Assembly (NCBI GenBank): GCA_963800215.1
Contig: CAWCZY010000014.1
Span: forward strand, 372,001 to 436,000
Reading direction: 5' to 3'
DNA length: 64,000 nucleotides
Source: JAJPKK01 sp963800215
GTDB lineage: Bacteria; Pseudomonadota; Alphaproteobacteria; Rhizobiales; Xanthobacteraceae
Of the stretch, positions 38,923 through 46,241 are shown in pieces (position 1 is the first letter of the stretch; each line of letters opens with the position of its first letter). The translations under genes were made by a program, and so were the position numbers. Below the pieces are notes generated by a model, which saw nothing but the letters and a program-made list of their open reading frames with translations, had not been told where the DNA came from and searched no databases.

Positions 38923-39582
38923 ATGGGCCGAGGCAAAGACTTCCGTGATCGTCGGCGCGGTTACTCCGACGAGCCGCCAGAACCCCCTCCTTCGTTTGGT
39001 CGCCCGCCGCCGCGGTCATTTGATCGTCCGCCGCGCGAAGCGTCTCGGCCGGTCCCGACTGGGCCCGAGCGACAAGCCAAAGTGAAATGGTTCAATGGTG
39101 AGAAGGGCTTTGGATTCGTCGAACTGACCGACGGATCGGGCGAGGCGTTCCTTCATATCAGCGTCGTCGAAGCGGCGGGCCATACCGCGCTCGAACCGGG
39201 CACGACGCTGACGACGCGGGTGGGGCAGGGCGCCAAAGGTCCTCAGATCACCGAGATCACCGCGGTCGACGCGAGCACGGCCGAACCTTCGCGCGGCCGC
39301 CCGGCCGGCCGGCCGCCGATGGATCGCCCGACGCGGGACCGCAGCTTCGACCGGCCGACCGGCCCGGCGGAAGAGGTCGACGGACAGGTCAAGTGGTACG
39401 ATCCCAAGAAGGGCTTCGGATTCGTCGCGGTGGCCGGCAGCAAGGATGTCTTCATCCACCGCTCGGTGCTGGCACGCGAAGGAATCTCCGAGCTCCAGGA
39501 AGGTCAGCGCATTCACATGAAGGTGGTTCCCGGCGCCAAGGGGCTGGAGGCGACCTCGGTCGAACTCAAGCACGAGCTCTGA
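38923..39582 (+). CDS. double cold-shock-domain protein
   Basis: A 219-residue nucleic-acid chaperone with two cold-shock domains. The first is at about 51-120 (AKVKWFNGEKGFGFVEL, AFLHISVV) and the second at about 150-217 (GQVKWYDPKKGFGFVAV, VFIHRSVL). Arg/Pro/Asp-rich linkers precede each. RNP1 and RNP2 motifs are intact in both. Two-domain CspD-like proteins are usual in alphaproteobacteria. A strong terminator follows. Confidence 0.93.
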   Translation: MGRGKDFRDRRRGYSDEPPEPPPSFGRPPPRSFDRPPREASRPVPTGPERQAKVKWFNGEKGFGFVELTDGSGEAFLHISVVEAAGHTALEPGTTLTTRVGQGAKGPQITEITAVDASTAEPSRGRPAGRPPMDRPTRDRSFDRPTGPAEEVDGQVKWYDPKKGFGFVAVAGSKDVFIHRSVLAREGISELQEGQRIHMKVVPGAKGLEATSVELKHEL

Positions 39583-39605
39583 GCTTCAGGTTCCTGCAGG
39601 GAAAT

Positions 39606-39636
39606 AAAAAAGGGGCGCCGCGTGGCGCCTCTTTTG
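39606..39636 (+). terminator. rho-independent terminator after the cold-shock gene
   Basis: AAAAGGGGCGCC pairs with GGCGCCTCTTTT across a GCGT loop, giving a GC-rich stem and a T run about 25-50 bases after the stop. It could work in both directions. Confidence 0.9.
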
Positions 39637-39677
39637 CATTGGCCGGCTTCTGCATTGGCCGGCTTCTGCTTTGGCCG
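39636..39677. repeat. 16-bp tandem repeat
   Basis: A 16-bp unit starting GCATTGGCC and ending GGCTTCT is repeated perfectly at 39636-39651 and 39652-39667, with a partial third copy from 39668. It lies directly after the terminator. Confidence 0.85.
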
Positions 39678-39786
39678 CCCGCGTTCCCCTGCCTTGACCC
39701 GGGAGTGCCGGGGCGCGAGGATCGGGCCGAGTTCGGAATTGAGGACATCAAACGCGGCGCGAACGCGCCCATTTGGGAGGAACGAC

Positions 39787-41733
39787 ATGTCGAAGCGCCG
39801 TCCGTCGCCGGATACTGACCGCCGTAATTTTCTCAAAGGAGCGACGCTGGCCGGCGCCGCGGCGTTGACGCCGCCGGTCGTCGCCGATGCGCAGGTCAAT
39901 GCGCCGGCGCCGCGTGCCGCCATGAAAGCGGCGGCCCCGGGCCCGATTCAGATCGCGGTGGAGACCTTGCCGCCGGAGCGCGATCCCGTGACCCAGACTT
40001 CGAGCGGCGGCGACTTCATGGTCGACGTGTTCAAGACACTGGATGTCGATTATCTCGCCATGAATTGCGCCTCGAGCTTCCGCGGCCTGCATGAAGCCGT
40101 CATCAATCGCGGCGGCAACGTCAAGCCGGAGATCCTGACCTGTCCGCATGAGGAAATCGCGGTGTCGATGGGCCACGGATACGCCAAGATCGAAGGCAAG
40201 CCGATGGCCATGATCTGCCACGGCGTCGTCGGTCTCCAGCACGCCACCATGGCGATGTACAACGCCTGGTGCGACCGGGTGCCCGTCATCGTCATGGGCG
40301 GCAACATCATCGAGGCGGACAAGCGCGGTCCGGGCGCCGAATGGGTGCATTCGGCCATCGACATCGGCGCCATCACCCGCGATTTCACTAAATGGGACGA
40401 TCAGCCGACCTCGCTGCAGCATTTCGCGGAGTCGGCGGTGCGCGCCTACAAGATCGCGACCACCCCGCCGATGGGCCCGGTGCTGCTGTCGCTCGATGCC
40501 GAGCTGCAGGAGAACCCGATCCACGAGGGCGAAAGCCTGCACATCCCGAAGTTTTCCAGGGTGGTGCCCCCGCAGGCCGATTCCGGCGCCATCGCCGAGG
40601 CGGCGAAATTGCTGGTGGCGGCGGAGGCTCCGCTCATCGTCGTCGACCGGATGGCGCGCACGCCGGCGGGCATGGAGCGGCTGGTGGAACTCGCCGAGGC
40701 GCTGCAATGCCCGGTGGTCGACCAGGCCGGCCGCCAGAACTTCCCGTCGCGCCACGCGCTCAACCAGACCTTCCGCCGCGGCGTGGTGATCCCCCAGGCC
40801 GACGTCATTCTCGCCATCGAGATGAATGACCACTGGGGCGCGCTGACCGCGTTCAGCGACCGCATCGTGCGCACGTCGCGGATGCTGTACAAGCCGACCA
40901 CCAAGATCATCACCCTCGGTATGCGCGATCTCTATCTCAAGTCCAACTACCAGGACTTCGGCCGCTTCACCGATATCGACCTTTCCATCGCCGGCGACGG
41001 CGAGGCGTCGCTGCCGGAGCTGACCGAGCAGGTCAGGAAGCTGGTCGATCCCTCGCGCAAGACCGCCTACGAAGCGCGCGGCAAGCGTTATGCGGCGGCG
41101 CGGCTCGCCATGATCGAGCAGTCCAAGTCGGACGCGACCATCGGCTGGGATTCGAGCCCGATCACGACCGGCCGGCTGTGCGCGGAGGTCTACGCCCAGA
41201 TCAAGGACGAAGACTGGTCATTGGTCGGCAATACCATTCGCAACACTTGGCCGCACCGCCTGTGGAACTTCGACAAGGCGCATCGCTGGAACGGCGGCGC
41301 CGGCGGCGCCGGTGTCGGCTACAACGCGCCGGCCTCGCTGGGTGCGGCGCTCGCCAACAAGCGCCACGGCCGGCTGACGCTCACGTTCAACGGCGACGGC
41401 GATTTCATGTTCAACCCGGGCACGCTGTGGACGGCCGCCCATCACCAAATCCCCATCCTCTATATCGTGCACAACAACCGCGCCTACCACCAGGAGTACA
41501 TGTACCTGCAGGCGATGGCGAACCGCCACGGCCGCGGCATCGAGAAAACCGATATCGGCACCACCCTCAAGGATCCCAATATCGATTATGCCACCGTCGC
41601 GCGCGGCTTCGGCGTCCATGGCGAGGGCCCGATCACCGATCCGAACGACCTCGCCCCCGCGCTCAAACGTGCGATCGCCATGGTCAAGAGCGGGCAGCCG
41701 GCGCTGATCGACGTCGTGACCGATCCGCGGTGA
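39787..41733 (+). CDS. Tat-exported thiamine pyrophosphate enzyme
   Basis: A 648-residue enzyme of the acetolactate synthase/benzoylformate decarboxylase/pyruvate oxidase superfamily. The N terminus has a Tat signal, DRRNFLKGATLAGAAAL, so it should fold with cofactor in the cytoplasm and be exported. The N-terminal domain keeps the catalytic Glu (CPHEEIAVSMGHGYA). The C-terminal TPP motif is FNGDGDFMFNPG, ending near IVHNN. GGGAGGAAC gives a good ribosome-binding site. A cytochrome c gene follows 68 bases after the stop, suggesting that electrons from a 2-oxo acid or aldehyde oxidation go to the cytochrome. Confidence 0.88.
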   Translation: MSKRRPSPDTDRRNFLKGATLAGAAALTPPVVADAQVNAPAPRAAMKAAAPGPIQIAVETLPPERDPVTQTSSGGDFMVDVFKTLDVDYLAMNCASSFRGLHEAVINRGGNVKPEILTCPHEEIAVSMGHGYAKIEGKPMAMICHGVVGLQHATMAMYNAWCDRVPVIVMGGNIIEADKRGPGAEWVHSAIDIGAITRDFTKWDDQPTSLQHFAESAVRAYKIATTPPMGPVLLSLDAELQENPIHEGESLHIPKFSRVVPPQADSGAIAEAAKLLVAAEAPLIVVDRMARTPAGMERLVELAEALQCPVVDQAGRQNFPSRHALNQTFRRGVVIPQADVILAIEMNDHWGALTAFSDRIVRTSRMLYKPTTKIITLGMRDLYLKSNYQDFGRFTDIDLSIAGDGEASLPELTEQVRKLVDPSRKTAYEARGKRYAAARLAMIEQSKSDATIGWDSSPITTGRLCAEVYAQIKDEDWSLVGNTIRNTWPHRLWNFDKAHRWNGGAGGAGVGYNAPASLGAALANKRHGRLTLTFNGDGDFMFNPGTLWTAAHHQIPILYIVHNNRAYHQEYMYLQAMANRHGRGIEKTDIGTTLKDPNIDYATVARGFGVHGEGPITDPNDLAPALKRAIAMVKSGQPALIDVVTDPR

Positions 41734-41738
41734 GAAAC

Positions 41739-41765
41739 CCCCTCCCCCGCAAGCGGGAGAGGGGA
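41739..41765. repeat. dispersed hairpin repeat
   Basis: A CCTCCCCCGC-AA-GCGGGAGAGG type hairpin follows the TPP enzyme stop. It is a close copy of the one at 15582-15605. Between two co-directional genes it may attenuate transcription. Confidence 0.7.
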
Positions 41766-41801
41766 CAAGTAGGTTTCCCTCAAATCCCAAGAGGCGTGTT
41801 G

Positions 41802-42176
41802 ATGCGTAAAGTCGCGAAATTGTTCGGTGCCGCTCTGGTCGCAGCCTGCGCCGGTGGAATCGGCACCCTCGCCCGGGCGCAGGATGCGCCTGCCGGCGAT
41901 GCGGCCGAAGGCAAGCGGGTCTATCTCGCCGTCGGCTGCTTCCTCTGCCATGGACGGTCCGGGCAGGGCGGCGCCTTGAATGGTCCGGCGCCGATCCTCG
42001 CCAGGACCGCAATGCCGTTCGACGGCTTCAAGGGGCAGCTTCGCCAGCCCGCCAACGAGATGCCGGCCTACAGCGAGAAGGTGATGACGGACAAGCAGAT
42101 TGCCGATATCTACGCGTTCGTGGAATCGCTGCCGGGACGGCGCCCGACCAAGGACATGAAGATCTTCGCCGATTAG
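41802..42176 (+). CDS. class I-type cytochrome c
   Basis: A 124-residue periplasmic cytochrome. The signal peptide ends at about ARAQ (residue 27), the haem-binding site is C46-x2-C49-H50 (CFLCH), and a likely axial Met lies in NEMPAYSEKVM. The ATG at 41802 has GAGG 7 bases upstream. It is the probable electron acceptor of the exported TPP enzyme upstream; this pairing is inferred from gene order. Confidence 0.9.
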   Translation: MRKVAKLFGAALVAACAGGIGTLARAQDAPAGDAAEGKRVYLAVGCFLCHGRSGQGGALNGPAPILARTAMPFDGFKGQLRQPANEMPAYSEKVMTDKQIADIYAFVESLPGRRPTKDMKIFAD

Positions 42177-42200
42177 GCCCGTGGCGAACGGCTCGGCAAA

Positions 42201-42229
42201 ACGGCGCGGCGATGGCCGCGCCGTTTTTG
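42201..42229 (+). terminator. rho-independent terminator after cytochrome c
   Basis: ACGGCGCGGC (42201-42210) pairs with GCCGCGCCGT (42215-42224) across a GATG loop and is followed by a T run. It ends the TPP enzyme-cytochrome unit and faces the convergent beta-propeller gene. Confidence 0.92.
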
Positions 42230-42269
42230 GTTCCACCGCAGGCTTTCAAAGGCGCCGCGTCCGCAATAG

Positions 42270-43262
42270 CTAATCATCGATGACCACGCCCCACGGAATT
42301 CTGCCGACCGGTATGGAAACCGTCGCCTTGCGGGTCTTCAGATCGATGAGGGTAATATCGTCCCCGAAACCGTTGGCCACGTACAGGGTCTTCTCATCGC
42401 GGGACATTCCGAGGCCCCAGGACCGCTTGCCGACCAGGATATAGCCCTGGACCGTACGGGTCGCGACATCGACCACCGCGACGTGACCGGCGTGTCCCAG
42501 GGTGACATAGGCGGTCTTGCCGTCCTTCGTGATCAGAAGATCGACCGGTGTCACATCGGATTTGCGCATGCCCGGCGGCAGGAATTCGATCTTGCCTGCG
42601 ACGGCGAACTTCGTCCGATCGATGATGTAGACCTCACCGGACAGTTCGGTCGACACCCACAACTCCTTGCCGTCCGGCGTCGCGGCGAAGCGGCGCGGCC
42701 GGGTTCCGACCACGACGTCTTCCGTCACGGTTCCCGATTCCGCGTCGACGAGATGAATGAGATCGCCGACCTCGGAGGTCACGTAGACGAAACGGCCGTC
42801 CTCGCTGATGAACACCCCTTCCGGTTCGGCGCCGGTCGGCACTTCGTGCACGGTGATATTCTGGTCCATATCGATGACCGACAGTGACGACGCCTCTTCA
42901 TTCGAGACATAGATGCGGCGCCGCTTCTCGTCGATGCCGAAGGTTTCGGGGCTCGATCCGGTGGTGAGCTTGCCGACGACCTCCAGCTTGGCGACATCGA
43001 TGATGTCGATCACGTCGTCGTCGCCGCAGGCGACGTAGAGCTTGCTGTGATCGGCGTTGAAGTGCATATCGCGGGGACGCCGGGAGACTTTGAGATCCTT
43101 CACGATCTTGTTGGTCTTCGAATCGATGATGATGATGAGGTTGTTGGTCCGTTCGTTGCTGACGAATACCAGCCCGGTGTCCTTGGCCGTTCCGCACGAA
43201 CACGCCGCCGCCAAAAACACCACAATCAGACCCGAGGTCGCCAGTTGCGGTCTTATGGGCAT
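42270..43262 (-). CDS. YVTN-type beta-propeller lipoprotein
   Basis: A 330-residue exported propeller. The signal sequence ends near AAACSC, a possible lipobox. Six to seven repeats follow with the pattern KLYVACGDDDVIDIIDV, RIYVSNEEASSLSVIDM and TLYVANGFGDDITLIDL. Proteins of this type recur beside PQQ-dependent alcohol dehydrogenase genes and may act as periplasmic accessory factors. The start at 43262 was preferred to the longer frame because it begins at the signal peptide. The family role is known only by association. Confidence 0.85.
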   Translation of the reverse strand: MPIRPQLATSGLIVVFLAAACSCGTAKDTGLVFVSNERTNNLIIIIDSKTNKIVKDLKVSRRPRDMHFNADHSKLYVACGDDDVIDIIDVAKLEVVGKLTTGSSPETFGIDEKRRRIYVSNEEASSLSVIDMDQNITVHEVPTGAEPEGVFISEDGRFVYVTSEVGDLIHLVDAESGTVTEDVVVGTRPRRFAATPDGKELWVSTELSGEVYIIDRTKFAVAGKIEFLPPGMRKSDVTPVDLLITKDGKTAYVTLGHAGHVAVVDVATRTVQGYILVGKRSWGLGMSRDEKTLYVANGFGDDITLIDLKTRKATVSIPVGRIPWGVVIDD

Positions 43263-43359
43263 AAGCGGCTCTCTTAAGTTGCGGCGACAGCTCACGCCTC
43301 TTGAATTTCGCCGATGTCACCGTGTGGGCTCTTCGATGGCCCGGACGTTCGCCGGCGTC

Positions 43360-43704
43360 TCAGCGATCACACGAGATCAAATCCTTTTCCTCGATGGAAA
43401 AGACTTCGCCGGCTTCCAGCTTGATGTCGCGAACGATGCAGGTCCGCCCCGAGACATCCTTGAGCCGTGCGTCGTAATTTCCGGTGCCGGCGCCCGTAAT
43501 CCGCAACCGCTCATCGGAATCGACGGTGCCGTCCTTATCGTTCTTACATTGATTGTCGCCCCAATTTGTCGTTCCCGCGGGCGCAAGGTAGAATTCCGCA
43601 ATTGTATGGCGCGTCAAATTCCAGAAGCGGGCGGGTCGATCTGCGGCGAGCGCGCACGAACAGGTGATGATCAGTGCAGACGCCGCATGGATAAGCTTGT
43701 TCAT
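43360..43704 (-). CDS. small secreted protein with EF-hand-like loop
   Basis: A 114-residue exported protein with a signal peptide ending at about ALAA (residue 21). Residues 54-65 read K-N-D-K-D-G-T-V-D-S-D-E, which fits an EF loop at positions 3, 5, 6, 7, 9 and 12 but has Lys instead of Asp at position 1. The rest is strand-like (RFWNLTRHTIAEFYLAP, YDARLKDVSGRTCIV) with cysteines that could form a disulfide. It lies about 1.2 kb from the lanmodulin homologue and is divergent from the barrel gene at 43950. The function is unknown; metal binding is a hypothesis. Confidence 0.7.
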   Translation of the reverse strand: MNKLIHAASALIITCSCALAADRPARFWNLTRHTIAEFYLAPAGTTNWGDNQCKNDKDGTVDSDERLRITGAGTGNYDARLKDVSGRTCIVRDIKLEAGEVFSIEEKDLISCDR

Positions 43705-43805
43705 CGATTCCCCGGTGGTTTGCTTCGCCGGCGGTTCGGCCGTCGCGGCTTCTCGAAGCGGTCGAAGCATCCATAACAAAATATCCCGTGCAGGTCCTGA
43801 GAACA

Positions 43806-43837
43806 TTTTCCAATTTGAGCCGGGCACTTTTGGCAAT
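43806..43837. promoter_or_regulatory. inverted-repeat operator, site 1
   Basis: TTTTCCAA at 43806-43813 and TTTTGGCAAT at 43828-43837 flank a CCGGG centre. A sequence matching at about 27-29 of 37 positions, with the same layout, lies at 48841-48869 before the TonB receptor. The site is in the divergent gap between the secreted EF-like protein (-) and the barrel at 43950 (+), so it could control both. Confidence 0.55.
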
Positions 43838-43949
43838 AGTTTTCGTCCCGGCCGAAACAGGCGCCGAAGCGTTTGCAGCGAACTGTGACTATTGGGCAAC
43901 CAAAGTATGCAGATGATTCCGTATTCTCTTTCAAACGGGGAAAATCATA

Positions 43950-44741
43950 ATGAGGAAATCACTTCTCGCCGGTGCAGCCCTCGGCGCCCTGATCATGTCC
44001 GCCATGGCGGCCGATATGCCGCCTGCAGCCCTCCCGGCTTTCAGTTGGACCGGCTACTACGTCGGCGCGAATATCGGCTGGGGCTCGGTGGATGACGATG
44101 GCGCGCCGTTCTGCGTCAATCCGGCCGGCGTGCTGGATGGGCCAGGCTGCGTCACCAACAATGTTCCCGGCGCGCAGACGAACGGAGACGGTATCGTATT
44201 TGGCGGACAGGCCGGCTATAACTGGCAGGCCGGCAATTGGGTATTCGGCGTCGAGACTGATATTCAAAACGCGGATCTCAACGGCTCGGTGAATATCACG
44301 GGCCCGTTTCGCATCGTTGGCGGCGGCCCTTCCGCATCCGTCTCCAACTTCACTGCCGACGAAAAGGTTTCTTGGTTCGGAACGCTCCGTGGCCGCGCCG
44401 GCGTGGCATGGGATCGCTCCTTGTTCTATGCGACCGCCGGCGTCGCCTATGGCGGAGCGACCGTCGATCAAAACACCATTTTTCCGTCGGTCGCGTATCC
44501 ATCGACCGCATCCGCCACCAAGACCGGCTGGATCGCCGGCGGTGGCTGGGAATTCGCGCTTACCGGCAATTGGTCGGGTAAGGTCGAGGGCCCGTACTAC
44601 GATCTCGGCTCGATCTCGACTTCGGGCGGCCCCACGGTTCCGGCCTTCGGCTACGTCGGCGGCAAGAATTTCGACGTGCAAGGCGAAATCGTCCGCGTGG
44701 GGCTGAATTGGCGGTTCGGTGGACCGGGCTACGGATACTGA
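43950..44741 (+). CDS. Omp25-like outer-membrane beta-barrel
   Basis: A 263-residue outer-membrane protein. The signal peptide ends at about MAA (residue 20), then FSWTGYYVGANIGWG and alternating amphipathic strands follow up to VRVGLNWRFG. This is the small barrel type abundant in rhizobia. The usual terminal Phe is followed by a short GPGYGY tail. It is divergent from the EF-like secreted protein and upstream of the lanmodulin homologue in the same direction. Confidence 0.88.
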   Translation: MRKSLLAGAALGALIMSAMAADMPPAALPAFSWTGYYVGANIGWGSVDDDGAPFCVNPAGVLDGPGCVTNNVPGAQTNGDGIVFGGQAGYNWQAGNWVFGVETDIQNADLNGSVNITGPFRIVGGGPSASVSNFTADEKVSWFGTLRGRAGVAWDRSLFYATAGVAYGGATVDQNTIFPSVAYPSTASATKTGWIAGGGWEFALTGNWSGKVEGPYYDLGSISTSGGPTVPAFGYVGGKNFDVQGEIVRVGLNWRFGGPGYGY

Positions 44742-44854
44742 TCATTGACGCTCGTATTGTGAATTACAAAGTGAGCCCCCATATCTCCGCCACGTGGCCG
44801 TCCGCAAGTGCCCATCATCGGAGCACCTTCGGCGCACAATTTTGGAGACTAAAC

Positions 44855-45274
44855 ATGAATTGGCGCATTGCGCTCAAGCGTGGAGTGTTTGTCTTTGCAA
44901 TGATCGTCGCGGCGTCGTCGTCAGGGCTGCGTGCGTTTGCCGCGGCGACTCCGGCCGATGCTTTGCGGGCACTCGACACCGACCATGACGGCACGGTCGA
45001 CCTCGACGAGGCCAAGACGGCGGCGTCGGCACTGTTCGATAAGCTCGATGGCGATCACGACGGGACGCTCGATAAGCGCGAGCTGAAAGGCCGCCTGACC
45101 ACGAAGCAATTGGCCGCCGCCGACACGGACCATGACGGTACGCTGGATAAGAACGAATATCTTGCGGTGGTCGAAAAGAGTTTCAAGGCGGCAGATCGGG
45201 ACAATGACGGCACCTTGGATGTGAAGGAATTGAGGGCTCGGCCAGGGCGGGTGCTGCTGCGCTTGTTGAGGTGA
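44855..45274 (+). CDS. lanM: lanmodulin homologue (four EF hands, periplasmic)
   Basis: A 139-residue exported EF-hand protein with a signal peptide ending around residue 30. EF loops are at residues 41-52 (DTDHDGTVDLDE), 65-76 (DGDHDGTLDKRE), 90-101 (DTDHDGTLDKNE) and 114-125 (DRDNDGTLDVKE). The 24, 25 and 24-residue spacing, the Asp at loop position 9 and linkers such as LFDKLD, LKGR and KNEYLAVVE match Methylorubrum lanmodulin closely. Lanmodulin's position-2 Pro is replaced in all four loops (Thr, Gly, Thr, Arg). TTTGGAG provides a ribosome-binding site. Lanthanide binding is inferred; calcium binding is the alternative. Confidence 0.82.
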   Translation: MNWRIALKRGVFVFAMIVAASSSGLRAFAAATPADALRALDTDHDGTVDLDEAKTAASALFDKLDGDHDGTLDKRELKGRLTTKQLAAADTDHDGTLDKNEYLAVVEKSFKAADRDNDGTLDVKELRARPGRVLLRLLR

Positions 45275-45366
45275 CAGCGGTCGCCGACTCCAGTGCGGGC
45301 TTGTGCAGTCGGGAATGGATTGCAAATGGCGAACGGCGTCTTTCGGCGTCGGAGTGGAACACCCCG

Positions 45367-46224
45367 TCAGAAGTGGTAGTTCAAGCCCGCGCGGACGATG
45401 TTGCCATTGAAGCTCGTGGCTGACTGGAGTGCATTGGCGGTGAAGGGCGAGGCCACGGCGGCACCGGTCACCAAGGGGCTCACGCCATAGGTCACGGTGC
45501 CGAGATCGTAGCGGAGATATTCGACCTTGGTGCTCCAGTTCGACCAGAACATCCATTCGAATCCGGCGCCGGCCGTCCAGCCGACGCGCGTGCCGGAGAA
45601 GGGGCCGGCGCCGGCCCACGCCGTAGGGGACACGGCGGAAGGTCCCGTGAGGGATTGGGCGATATTGGTGCTGGCGTCGACGCCGCCGTAAGCGAGACCG
45701 CCGGTTCCGTACACGAGGAGACTCGGTGTGAACAGGAAGCCGGCGCGGCCGCGCACGGTGCCGAGGTAATCGATACCGTGCGAGACCGAAGCGGACTGGA
45801 CCACCGTATTGGGAAAGCCGGTTACGCCCACCGAGCCGGCGACGCTGGTGGAGCCTTTTCCGGGCATGGCCTGTATGTCGGCCTCGATGCCGGCCACCCA
45901 GATGTCCGAGACCCAGTTATAGCCGATCTGGCCGCCGCCGACGAAGCCCTCTTTGCCCGCCAGCGCGCTGACGTTCGACAAGCCGGTGACGGCCGCGGAC
46001 AAACTCGTGGCGCCGGCGTCGGCAAAGATGAACGTGCTGTTCGACGTCGTGGTGACGGTGTCGAGGCTTTCGAACGTCGAGCCCACATTCACGCCGGCAT
46101 ACCAGCCGGCCCAGGCATAGACCGGCGCGGCAGGCGGCGTCTTGTAAAACGGGGCGACGTCGGCTGCAGCGGCGGGCACGATGAGCGCTCCAAAGGCTGC
46201 GCCCGTAAGAAGCCACTTTTTCAT
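45367..46224 (-). CDS. outer-membrane beta-barrel protein
   Basis: A 285-residue Omp25/31-like barrel. A signal peptide ending at about AAA is followed by YAWAGWYAGVNVGSTFES, amphipathic strands and the C-terminal IVRAGLNYHF with the terminal Phe that guides assembly. It lies 17 bases after the TonB receptor gene on the same strand, so the two are probably one operon. It is convergent with the lanmodulin homologue. Confidence 0.88.
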   Translation of the reverse strand: MKKWLLTGAAFGALIVPAAAADVAPFYKTPPAAPVYAWAGWYAGVNVGSTFESLDTVTTTSNSTFIFADAGATSLSAAVTGLSNVSALAGKEGFVGGGQIGYNWVSDIWVAGIEADIQAMPGKGSTSVAGSVGVTGFPNTVVQSASVSHGIDYLGTVRGRAGFLFTPSLLVYGTGGLAYGGVDASTNIAQSLTGPSAVSPTAWAGAGPFSGTRVGWTAGAGFEWMFWSNWSTKVEYLRYDLGTVTYGVSPLVTGAAVASPFTANALQSATSFNGNIVRAGLNYHF

Positions 46225-46241
46225 CGCGTTCTCCGACCCTC

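Noticed and set aside
44855..45274. Generic calmodulin-like or calsymin-like protein
   Set aside because: The exact 24/25/24 loop spacing, Asp at loop position 9, linker identities and total length fit lanmodulin better.
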